Shown: piece by piece, positions 1-5,190 of the stretch
How the letters are laid out: every line of letters begins with the position of its first letter
Position numbering within the stretch: the first letter of the stretch is position 1
Source: an uncultured Porphyromonadaceae bacterium
GTDB taxonomy: Bacteria; Bacteroidota; Bacteroidia; Bacteroidales; Muribaculaceae
DNA length: 5,190 bases
Direction: 5' to 3'
Assembly: GCA_947174155.1 (NCBI GenBank)
Contig: CAMWHX010000082.1
Location: 1-5,190, forward strand
Position numbers and translations under genes: made by a program
The notes under the pieces: model-generated
What the model was told of the DNA's origin: nothing
Seen by the model: only the letters and a program-made list of their open reading frames with translations
The model's database searches: none

Positions 1-270
1 TATCTCTCCCGGGTGTTGGGAATAGTAGTCCCACTGATAGAAGAATACGTGGCCGAGACGGGCACCGACGACAGTGCCCACGACCAGATAAATCAGCAGC
101 ACACCGAGCCAGCTTTCAGGTGCCCCCTCATGCTTGAACATCCGGGCTACTATCTGATAACCGAGGAAGAACCCTATGGCAAACATAAGGCCGTACCACC
201 TCACCGTCAGAGGTCCGAGTGTGAAGAGCGCCGGGTCAGCGTTCCAGGTTATTGCAGTCAAACAATTCAT
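1..270 (-). CDS. lgt: Prolipoprotein diacylglyceryl transferase, N-terminal 90 codons (partial, runs off the left edge)
   Basis: Lgt is an inner-membrane enzyme that moves diacylglycerol from phosphatidylglycerol onto the lipobox cysteine of prolipoproteins, the first step of lipoprotein maturation. The visible 90 residues start MNCLTAITWN and contain two family hallmarks: FTLGPLTVRWYGLMFAIGF (residues 16-34), matching the IGP...WYGLM...GF opening of Lgt proteins, and VVGARLGHVFFYQWDYY (about residues 67-83), matching the conserved G-x-R-x-G...FY segment. Two hydrophobic stretches, about 25-40 and 56-72, fit membrane helices. The catalytic H-G-G region lies further on and is outside the window. 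The ATG at 270 is chosen because an in-frame TGA lies only two codons upstream. The start codon sits inside the AT-rich repeat element, with no Shine-Dalgarno sequence. The gene lies downstream of ackA in the same direction but behind a hairpin terminator, so it probably has its own promoter; none with a good TAnnTTTG match was found. Identity is seen from the motifs; activity is inferred. Confidence 0.93.
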   Translation of the reverse strand, partial: MNCLTAITWNADPALFTLGPLTVRWYGLMFAIGFFLGYQIVARMFKHEGAPESWLGVLLIYLVVGTVVGARLGHVFFYQWDYYSQHPGEI

Positions 271-353
271 AATTCACGATATTCAATTCATAATGCATAA
301 TTCATAATTGGTTGTCGCTCAAATCATGAATTATTAATTATGAAATATGAATT
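263..353. repeat. AT-rich repeat element with long imperfect inverted repeat between ackA and lgt
   Basis: This stretch is built from variants of AATTCATAATT, in sharp contrast to the GC-rich genes around it. CAATTCATAAT occurs at 263-273 and again at 284-294, a direct repeat with a 21-bp period. The segment 285-309 is complementary to 329-353 at 22 of 25 positions, with a 19-nt spacer (310-328), so the transcript could form a long, weak AU-rich hairpin. The first unit includes the lgt start codon at 268-270. No gene or target-site duplication is visible. It may be a small dispersed intergenic repeat or simply part of the lgt leader; sequence alone cannot separate these. Confidence 0.65.
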
Positions 354-355
354 AA

Positions 356-392
356 ACACACCCGGTGAGGGTTATCCCCCGCCCGGGTGTGT
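356..392 (-). terminator. Intrinsic terminator of the pta-ackA operon
   Basis: ACACACCCGG (356-365) and CCGGGTGTGT (383-392) are perfectly complementary over 10 bp. Inside the 17-nt loop, GGG (369-371) can pair with CCC (376-378). Read on the minus strand, the stem begins 29 nt after the ackA stop codon. It is followed by a T-rich run (TTTAATTCATATTTC), as expected for a factor-independent terminator. The plus-strand side has no T-run after the stem, so it should act only on ackA transcripts. Confidence 0.78.
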
Positions 393-420
393 AATGTTAA
401 CGTTTCTGAAACGCAGTTTA

Positions 421-1620
421 TTACTTCGCGCCTACTATGGCTGCGGTGTCAGTGGCGATCATCAGCTCCTCGTCGGTGGGGATGACCACGACGTGAATCT
501 TGGAATCGGGACCGGAGATCTCGATCTCCTTGCCGCGACTCTTGTTAGCCTCTGCATTGAAAGTCACCCCCATGAATTCGAGCTTCTTGCAGATCTTCTC
601 ACGGGTACCGATCTGGTTCTCACCCACTCCGCCGGTAAAGACGATGACGTCTACACCTCCGAGCACTGCGGCGTAAGCACCGATATATTTCAGGATACGA
701 TACTCATACATATCCATGACGAGGCGCGCGCGCTCGTCACCGCGTGCGATGGCATCCTCGATGTCGCGCATGTCGCTCGACACGCCGCTCACACCCAGCA
801 CACCGCTCTTCTTGTTGATGTAGTTGAGCAGGCCGTCGGCATCCAGGTTAAGCTCCTTCATGAGGTAGACCAGTGCGCCGGGATCGACATCACCGCAGCG
901 CGTACCCATCATCAGTCCCTCGGTCGGAGTCAGACCCATGGAGGTGTCGACACTCTTGCCGTCGCGGATAGCGGTGATCGAACCGCCGTTGCCCACATGG
1001 CAGGTGATGATACGCTGCTTCTCATAATCCAGACCCAGGAACTCGCATGCACGCTTCGACACGTAGCGGTGGCTGGTGCCGTGGAAGCCGTAGCGACGCA
1101 CACCATACTTCTCATAGGCGTCGTATGGGAGGGCATACATATATGCCTCGGCAGGCATGGTTTGATGGAACGCTGTGTCAAAGACGCCGACCTGGGGCAC
1201 GTTGGGGAGCAGATCGGTGACTGCCTCTATACCGGTGATGTTGGCGGGATTATGGAGGGGGGCTACGGTGTAGCACTCCTTGACCTTCTCGATGACCTCG
1301 GGGGTGATGAGCACGGACTTGTTGAACTTATCCATACCGTGGACCACGCGGTGGCCGACGGCCTCAATCTCGTCAAGGCTCTTGATAGCACCCTCCTTGG
1401 GATCTACGAGGATGTCGAGCACATTCTTAACAGCCTCCTTGGCGGTAGGCATCGGGGTGACGATAGTCTCCTTGGTGCCGTCGGGACGCTTGAATTTGAG
1501 GAAGGAATCGGGGAGACCGATCTTCTCGACACCACCCTCGGCGAGCACCTGCTTGGAGTCGCTGTCGATGAGTTTGTATTTCACACTGCTTGAACCGCAG
1601 TTGAGCACTAAGATCTTCAT
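421..1620 (-). CDS. ackA: Acetate kinase
   Basis: Cytoplasmic acetate kinase (EC 2.7.2.1) converts acetyl phosphate plus ADP to acetate plus ATP, the energy-yielding end of acetate fermentation; it is reversible. The 399-residue product is the normal family length. Signature 1 is at the start (NCGSSSVK, residues 7-14) and signature 2 at 173-191 (GVRRYGFHGTSHRYVSKRA). The catalytic residues known from the Methanosarcina enzyme fall at the same numbers: Asn7, Arg91, Asp148 (FDTAFHQTMP), His180, Arg241 (MGTRCGDVDPG) and Glu384 (PTDEELMIA). The nucleotide-binding GNGGS (210-214) and FTGGVGEN (328-335) are intact. One oddity is HRVVHGMDKF at 90-99, where many homologues have HGGEKF. The ATG at 1620 begins the conserved MKILVLNCGSSS. 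The gene ends in tandem TAA TAA (423-418). It lies 76 nt downstream of pta with no visible promoter between, so cotranscription is inferred. It is very unlikely to be a butyrate kinase, given its length and its pta partner. Confidence 0.98.
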   Translation of the reverse strand: MKILVLNCGSSSVKYKLIDSDSKQVLAEGGVEKIGLPDSFLKFKRPDGTKETIVTPMPTAKEAVKNVLDILVDPKEGAIKSLDEIEAVGHRVVHGMDKFNKSVLITPEVIEKVKECYTVAPLHNPANITGIEAVTDLLPNVPQVGVFDTAFHQTMPAEAYMYALPYDAYEKYGVRRYGFHGTSHRYVSKRACEFLGLDYEKQRIITCHVGNGGSITAIRDGKSVDTSMGLTPTEGLMMGTRCGDVDPGALVYLMKELNLDADGLLNYINKKSGVLGVSGVSSDMRDIEDAIARGDERARLVMDMYEYRILKYIGAYAAVLGGVDVIVFTGGVGENQIGTREKICKKLEFMGVTFNAEANKSRGKEIEISGPDSKIHVVVIPTDEELMIATDTAAIVGAK

Positions 1621-1637
1621 TTGATGTGTATGTATCG

Positions 1638-1684
1638 GTGTGGGTCACACAGGGGAGACACACGCTTGCGAGCCTCCTCGTGTG
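1638..1684 (-). promoter_or_regulatory. Alternative stem-loops in the pta-ackA intergenic leader
   Basis: The 76-nt gap between pta and ackA holds four mutually complementary CACAC/GTGTG blocks. On the plus strand, GTGTG (1638-1642) pairs with CACAC (1646-1650) around a 3-nt loop, and CACACG (1659-1664) pairs with CGTGTG (1679-1684) around a 14-nt loop. Because the blocks are near copies, other pairings exclude these: 1638-1642 with 1659-1663, or 1646-1650 with 1680-1684. No T-run follows, so this is not a standard terminator. Possible roles are tuning of ackA translation, an RNA processing site or mRNA stability. The pairing is seen in the sequence; a role is inference. Confidence 0.35.
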
Positions 1685-1696
1685 GAGATGGTTAGA

Positions 1697-2710
1697 TTAG
1701 AGTCCTTTCTCACCGATGGCCTGATTGCAGGTCACGATGATAGTGTTGATGATATCCTCTACGGTAGCACCGCGCGAGAGGTCATTGACGGGAGCGCCGA
1801 GGCCCTGCAGAATAGGACCGACCGCACCGGCGCCCGAGAGACGCTGCACGAGCTTATAGGCGATGTTGCCGGTCTCGAGCGAGGGGAAGATGAGGGTATT
1901 GGCGTGGCCGGCCACGGGGCTGTCGGGAGCCTTCTGCGCACCGACGGAGGGGACGATGGCGGCATCGCTCTGGAGCTCTCCGTCGACTTTGAGGGTAGGA
2001 TCGAGGTCATGGACCATCTCGGCGGCGATACGCACCTTGTCGACACGCTCGTGGCTTGCGCTACCCTTGGTCGAGAAGGAGAGCATGGCAACCACGGGAT
2101 CCAGACCTGCAATATCCTTGGTGGTCTTCGCAGTGGCGATGGCGATCTGGGCCAGCTCCTCGCTCGTGGGATCGGGCACGACGGCGCAGTCGGCAAATAC
2201 CAGCATACCCTGCTCTCCATACTGGCAACCCTCGGGGAGAAGCATGATGAAGGCACCGCTGACAACGGAGATGCCGGGCTTCGTCTTGAGCACCTGGAAA
2301 GCGGCGCGAAGCACGCTTGATGTCGGGCTCAGGGCACCGGCCACCATGCAGTCGGCATCACCACCCTTGATCATGAGACAGCCAAGATAGAGAGGGTTCT
2401 TCACCTGATAGCGGGCATCCTCCATGGTCATACCCTTCTTCTTGCGCAGCTCGCAGAGGAGCTCGGCATATTTCTCGGTAAACGACTTGTCATCACCGTC
2501 GACTATGGTAGCCTTGCCGATGTTGGCGAGACCTAACTCCTCTGCCTTGGCGAGGATCTCCTCCTTCTTGCCGATGAGGGTGATATCGGCGATCTTCTCT
2601 GCGAGGATGTGGTCGGCGGCACGCAGTGTACGCGGTTCGGTGGATTCAGGCAGCACAAGACGCTGAGGATGCTCCTGCGCCTTGGCGGTTAGACGTTCAA
2701 ACAGTGTCAT
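1697..2710 (-). CDS. pta: Phosphate acetyltransferase
   Basis: Cytoplasmic phosphotransacetylase (EC 2.3.1.8) interconverts acetyl-CoA plus phosphate and acetyl phosphate plus CoA, supplying the acetate kinase encoded next to it. The 337-residue product is the short, single-domain class; it lacks the N-terminal regulatory domains of the roughly 700-residue enterobacterial enzyme. Motifs include RLVLPES (17-23), RTLRAADHI (27-35), SPTSSVLRAAFQ (128-139, with the CoA-site arginine near 135), VDGELQSDAAI (242-252), LIFPSLETGNIAYKL (273-287) and APVNDLSRG (306-314). Ser312, Arg313 and Asp319 match the catalytic Ser309, Arg310 and Asp316 of the Methanosarcina enzyme. The reading frame is open upstream to 2764, but the ATG at 2710 is preferred. 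It begins the family-like MTLFERLTAKA, follows an AT-rich leader, and lies about 50 nt downstream of a TAnnTTTG element that the longer form would overlap. Phosphate butyryltransferase is the nearest alternative family, but the LQSDAAI and NDLSRG blocks with an ackA neighbour favour Pta. Confidence 0.97.
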   Translation of the reverse strand: MTLFERLTAKAQEHPQRLVLPESTEPRTLRAADHILAEKIADITLIGKKEEILAKAEELGLANIGKATIVDGDDKSFTEKYAELLCELRKKKGMTMEDARYQVKNPLYLGCLMIKGGDADCMVAGALSPTSSVLRAAFQVLKTKPGISVVSGAFIMLLPEGCQYGEQGMLVFADCAVVPDPTSEELAQIAIATAKTTKDIAGLDPVVAMLSFSTKGSASHERVDKVRIAAEMVHDLDPTLKVDGELQSDAAIVPSVGAQKAPDSPVAGHANTLIFPSLETGNIAYKLVQRLSGAGAVGPILQGLGAPVNDLSRGATVEDIINTIIVTCNQAIGEKGL

Positions 2711-2732
2711 GATATTATATTTATGGTCGGCT

Positions 2733-2753
2733 CGTCCGGAGGCGTCCGGCCGG
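2733..2753. promoter_or_regulatory. Candidate operator in the pta leader: tandem CGTCCGG heptamers
   Basis: CGTCCGG occurs at 2733-2739 and again at 2743-2749, exactly 10 bp apart (one helical turn). The second copy runs into the palindrome CCGGCCGG (2746-2753). The block is a GC-rich island in an otherwise AT-rich leader, just downstream of the predicted pta start of transcription. It could bind a regulator, or fold into a small hairpin in the pta 5' UTR. No regulator is known to me for this motif, so the role is inference only. Confidence 0.25.
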
Positions 2754-2761
2754 TTTTGATG

Positions 2762-2769
2762 CAAAGTTA
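2762..2769 (-). promoter_or_regulatory. Promoter -7 element for pta-ackA (Bacteroidetes type)
   Basis: On the minus strand this reads TAACTTTG followed by CA, a full match to the Bacteroidetes sigma-ABfr -7 consensus TAnnTTTG. It would start transcription near 2756 and give a pta leader of roughly 45 nt. No good TTTG -33 element lies at the usual 19-nt spacing; the position holds CCTG. The promoter therefore rests mainly on the -7 box. Confidence 0.6.
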
Positions 2770-2824
2770 ATCAATCCTGCGCATTCAACAGGACGCGAGG
2801 GGAGAAAAAGTGAAATTTTTTTGC

Positions 2825-2832
2825 TAATTTTG
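2825..2832 (+). promoter_or_regulatory. Promoter -7 element for the LptF/G-type permease gene (Bacteroidetes type)
   Basis: TAATTTTG followed by CA is a full match to TAnnTTTG on the plus strand, inside an AT-rich tract (2811-2832) that stands out locally. Transcription would start near 2838, giving a leader of about 65 nt before the ATG at 2903. The -33 position reads GAGA rather than TTTG, so it may be a weak or activator-dependent promoter. It faces away from the pta -7 element, whose near edge is 55 bp away. Confidence 0.55.
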
Positions 2833-2902
2833 CACTCCGAGAGCCCGCGGGACCCTTTTTGCCCCCCGTCGGCTCCCCCTCTTTCTATTTTTTCGGACCC
2901 AT

Positions 2903-4861
2903 ATGATAAAGCGGCTGCACCTGTTTGTGCTCAAGAGTTTTCTGCCTCTGTTCGCGATGACCTTCTTCATCGTGCTCTTCATCGTGCTGATGCAGTTCCT
3001 CTGGCGCTATATCGATGATCTTGTCGGCAAGGGACTCTCGATGAACGTCCTGGGCGAACTCTTCTTCTACGCTGCTGTCTCCATGGTCCCGATGGCACTC
3101 CCCCTCGCTATCCTGCTGGCAAGCCTGATGACCTTCGGCAACTTCGGTGAGAAATTTGAGCTGACAGCCATGAAGGCGGCAGGTGTCTCCCTGCTTCGCG
3201 TGATGGCTCCACTAATTGTGCTTATCTCAGGCGTGGCCGTAGGGGCTTTCTTCTTTCAGAACGATATCCTCCCGCGTGCGCAAGTCAAGATGTGGACCCT
3301 ACTCTTCTCAATGCGCCAGAAATCTCCCGAACTCGAAATACCTGAGGGGGTATTCTACGACCAGATACCTGGCTACAACCTGTATGTGGAACACAAGAAC
3401 CGCGACACGGGTATGCTCTATGACGTGATGATCTATGACGTCAGCCGGGGTGGTGACAACGCTACAATCCTACTCGCCGACTCGGCCCGTATGGCCATGA
3501 CAGCGGGCAACACTCACCTCTATCTCCATATGTGGAGCGGGGAGCAGTTTGAGAATCTGCGCGACCAGCAGACCGCTGTCCGGGCAGGCAACGTTCCCTT
3601 CCGCCGAGAGTCGTTTGCCGAGAAGGAGATACTCATCCCCTTCGATGCCAACTTCAACCGTATGGGTGAAGAGGGTATGCGAAAGCAGTATGTCGGTAAG
3701 AATATAGCCGAACTGCGCCAGACCATCGACTCCGTGAGCCGCGAGGTGGATTCAATCGGGGCCATATACAGCCGCGAGCTGGTACGCACCGGAGCCCCTC
3801 TGCTTGGCTCCGGAAACCCCTACCCGGGAAGCGCCCGACCCCATCCTGCCTCCGCTGCGAGCCATAGCCCCGCTCGGGAGATTGCTGATACGAGGTCGAC
3901 CGCTCCTGAGAATACCGAGGAGGCGAAACCGGTCAGCATAGACTCCCTGTTGATGGACCTTGATCCCGATATGCGTGTGACGATACTCAACAGTGCGCGC
4001 CGTATCTCGCAATCCCATCAGTCTGAATTGCAGTTCCGCGTGGCCACGGTAAGTGAGGATAAACGCAATATCCGGCGCCATGAGATCGAGCTTATCAAGA
4101 AATTCACTCTCTCAGTGGCATGTCTGATCTTCTTCTTCATCGGGGCCCCCCTGGGAGCGATCATCCGCAAGGGGGGACTGGGTACGCCACTGGTCATCTC
4201 CGTGCTACTCTTCCTCTTCTATTACATCATCGACAATACCGGCTACAAGATGGCCCGCGACGGTCGCTGGGATGTCTACATAGGAATGTGGCTCTCGACG
4301 GCGGTCCTCTTCCCTCTGGGTGTCTACGTGACGTGGAAGGCGATGAACGACTCCGTGGTCTTCGACAAGGATGTCTACATGCGCCTCCTCGACCGCCTGC
4401 TCGGTCGCCGTCATGATCGCTCGATAGCCTACAAGGAGGTAATCATACACGATATAACCCCCTCGGAGGCTCTGCGACGCGTGCAGACACTCTGGCGCGA
4501 CGCCTCGGTCTTGGAGAGGAGTGTCAGCGCTCCCATGTCGTTCGCGCGCTGGTGTACTGTCGGTCTTGACACGAACCTCATACGCCGTATCTCCTCCGAC
4601 ACCGACTCGACAATCGAATATCTTCTTGACAGTCGGAATCCGGAGGTTATAAGGCAGCTCGAACACTTCCCGGTGCTTCGCTCGCTCTGGCTATATCGTC
4701 CCTCTCTGGGGCATCCCTGGATCGGCCGGGTGCTTCTCTTCTGCCTCCCGGTGAGCGTGCCGCTATATCTGGCCGGTATGCGTGAGCGCCGCATACTCCT
4801 CTTCGATCTGCGCACCGTCTCCACCGTGTGCAGGCGACTTGACACCCTGGTCAGGACATAA
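2903..4861 (+). CDS. YjgP/YjgQ family permease, LptF/LptG-type LPS export subunit
   Basis: Membrane subunit of the type found in the LptB2FG ABC transporter, which extracts lipopolysaccharide from the inner membrane and hands it to the periplasmic Lpt bridge. The 652-residue product has the family layout. Three N-terminal helices lie at about 12-33, 54-76 and 101-119, with the GEKFELTAMKAAGVS coupling-helix region between (82-96). A periplasmic domain covers about 120-395. Three C-terminal helices lie at about 400-420, 428-444 and 457-477. The block KKFTLSVACLIFFFIGAPLG (399-418), continuing to IRKGGLGTP (421-429), is the strongest recognition point. Two parts are unusual. One is a Pro/Ala/Ser-rich, probably disordered stretch at about 296-345 in the periplasmic domain. 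The other is a tail of about 170 residues after the last core helix, mostly charged, with a further hydrophobic segment at 609-626. E. coli LptF and LptG are about 360 residues; longer forms are common in Bacteroidetes. LptF and LptG cannot be told apart here, so no symbol is given. The gene has its own promoter and lies 54 nt before the next gene. Confidence 0.92.
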   Translation: MIKRLHLFVLKSFLPLFAMTFFIVLFIVLMQFLWRYIDDLVGKGLSMNVLGELFFYAAVSMVPMALPLAILLASLMTFGNFGEKFELTAMKAAGVSLLRVMAPLIVLISGVAVGAFFFQNDILPRAQVKMWTLLFSMRQKSPELEIPEGVFYDQIPGYNLYVEHKNRDTGMLYDVMIYDVSRGGDNATILLADSARMAMTAGNTHLYLHMWSGEQFENLRDQQTAVRAGNVPFRRESFAEKEILIPFDANFNRMGEEGMRKQYVGKNIAELRQTIDSVSREVDSIGAIYSRELVRTGAPLLGSGNPYPGSARPHPASAASHSPAREIADTRSTAPENTEEAKPVSIDSLLMDLDPDMRVTILNSARRISQSHQSELQFRVATVSEDKRNIRRHEIELIKKFTLSVACLIFFFIGAPLGAIIRKGGLGTPLVISVLLFLFYYIIDNTGYKMARDGRWDVYIGMWLSTAVLFPLGVYVTWKAMNDSVVFDKDVYMRLLDRLLGRRHDRSIAYKEVIIHDITPSEALRRVQTLWRDASVLERSVSAPMSFARWCTVGLDTNLIRRISSDTDSTIEYLLDSRNPEVIRQLEHFPVLRSLWLYRPSLGHPWIGRVLLFCLPVSVPLYLAGMRERRILLFDLRTVSTVCRRLDTLVRT

Positions 4862-4915
4862 AGAGGGTAATAGCTTGATTCACGCCGATATTCCCCCATA
4901 CAGAAACGAAAACTA

Positions 4916-5190
4916 ATGGAGACAACCTATCATATCATCATCATTGCCGTAGCCCTCGTGGGGCTGTGGATGGGATGGCGTGCGGGTTTCACCGGACAGG
5001 TACCCTCCGTGCTGGGGCTCTCCTTCGGAGCCGTATCGGCCCACATTTTCGGACCTCAGGTGCGAGAAGCGGTTACGACACGTTATCCGGACCTGGTGCA
5101 CATGCCGGGGGGTGAGTTTGCCTGCTGCTTCATCAGCGGCGCGATAGTCTTCACAGCTGTGTTTACCCTCTGCGTGCTGCTTACCGGTAT
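4916..5190 (+). CDS. Probable CvpA-family membrane protein, N-terminal 91 codons (partial, runs off the right edge)
   Basis: The frame is open from the ATG at 4916 to the window end with no stop. The product begins METTYHIIIIAVALVGLWMG and is strongly hydrophobic. Predicted helices lie at about 6-20 and 28-46, with another starting near 70 (CCFISGAIVFTAVFTLCVLL). The pattern of an initial helix, then GWRAGFTGQVPSVLGLSFGA (20-39), fits the G-x-x-x-G-F...(V/L)...LG turn between the first two helices of CvpA proteins. CvpA is an inner-membrane protein of unclear molecular role, linked in E. coli to colicin V production and in other bacteria to envelope stress resistance. The start has an AT-rich leader (ACGAAAACTA) and lies 54 nt after the permease gene with no terminator between, so cotranscription is likely. 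The family call rests on pattern recognition of the first 91 residues; an unrelated small membrane protein remains possible. Confidence 0.62.
   Translation, partial: METTYHIIIIAVALVGLWMGWRAGFTGQVPSVLGLSFGAVSAHIFGPQVREAVTTRYPDLVHMPGGEFACCFISGAIVFTAVFTLCVLLTG

Noticed and set aside
13..300. A 95-codon open frame on the plus strand at the left edge
   Set aside because: It is antisense to the clear lgt N-terminus and continues into the AT-rich repeat, and its product has no recognisable features.
263..353. The AATTCATAATT-like units as a CRISPR array or insertion sequence end
   Set aside because: The units are too short, imperfect and AT-rich, with no regular unique spacers, no transposase gene and no visible target duplication.
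340..1593. A 417-codon open frame on the plus strand opposite ackA
   Set aside because: It lies fully antisense to a complete acetate kinase with all catalytic residues. Its product is rich in His, Asp, Leu and Gly, as is typical of mirror frames of GC-rich codons, and it shows no family motif. It also starts inside the AT-rich repeat and reads through the terminator hairpin.
1640..2320. A 226-codon open frame on the plus strand opposite pta
   Set aside because: It is antisense to an intact pta with conserved motifs. It has no promoter, leader or recognisable domain, so it is a shadow of pta codon usage.
2711..2764. An 18-residue N-terminal extension of Pta starting at 2764
   Set aside because: It is polar and unlike family N-termini, and it would overlap the predicted -7 element at 2762-2769. 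The ATG at 2710 gives the usual short-Pta start.
2844..2851. The 8-bp palindrome CCCGCGGG in the permease leader
   Set aside because: It is short and has no loop for a hairpin. It is expected by chance in GC-rich sequence, and no second copy suggests an operator.
4205..4899. Open frames on the minus strand opposite the permease tail (4205-4666 and 4429-4899)
   Set aside because: They overlap each other and the continuous permease frame. Their products are highly charged with no motif, so they are shadow frames.

Overview
The window looks like a stretch of core chromosome from a GC-rich member of the Bacteroidales. The evidence is threefold. Two promoter -7 elements match the Bacteroidetes consensus TAnnTTTG. 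Start codons lack clear Shine-Dalgarno sequences and have mostly AT-rich leaders. The LPS-export permease has the long form and the conserved wording typical of that phylum. A family such as Muribaculaceae would fit, but the genus cannot be fixed from this sequence alone.

Layout: the minus strand carries pta (2710-1697), then ackA (1620-421), then the first 90 codons of lgt (270 to the left edge). The plus strand carries a YjgP/YjgQ (LptF/LptG-type) permease (2903-4861), then the first 91 codons of a probable CvpA-family membrane protein (4916 to the right edge). The two transcription units diverge from a 192-bp region (2711-2902). This region holds one -7 element facing each way and a heptamer repeated 10 bp apart just inside the pta transcript.

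Pta and AckA form the acetate fermentation branch: acetyl-CoA to acetyl phosphate to acetate, with ATP formed in the last step. They are almost certainly one operon, since no promoter is visible in the 76-nt gap between them. That gap can instead fold in mutually exclusive ways. ackA is followed by a 10-bp GC-rich hairpin terminator. Beyond it lies an AT-rich element (263-353) built from AATTCATAATT-like units, forming a long imperfect inverted repeat whose outer edge overlaps the lgt start codon.

The other genes are envelope functions: Lgt (lipoprotein lipidation), the LptF/G-type permease (LPS transport) and a CvpA-like protein. I see no mobile element, CRISPR array, RNA gene, defence system or novel operon. 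This is mostly ordinary core genome, and the points worth a second look are in the intergenic regions and in the unusual parts of the permease.
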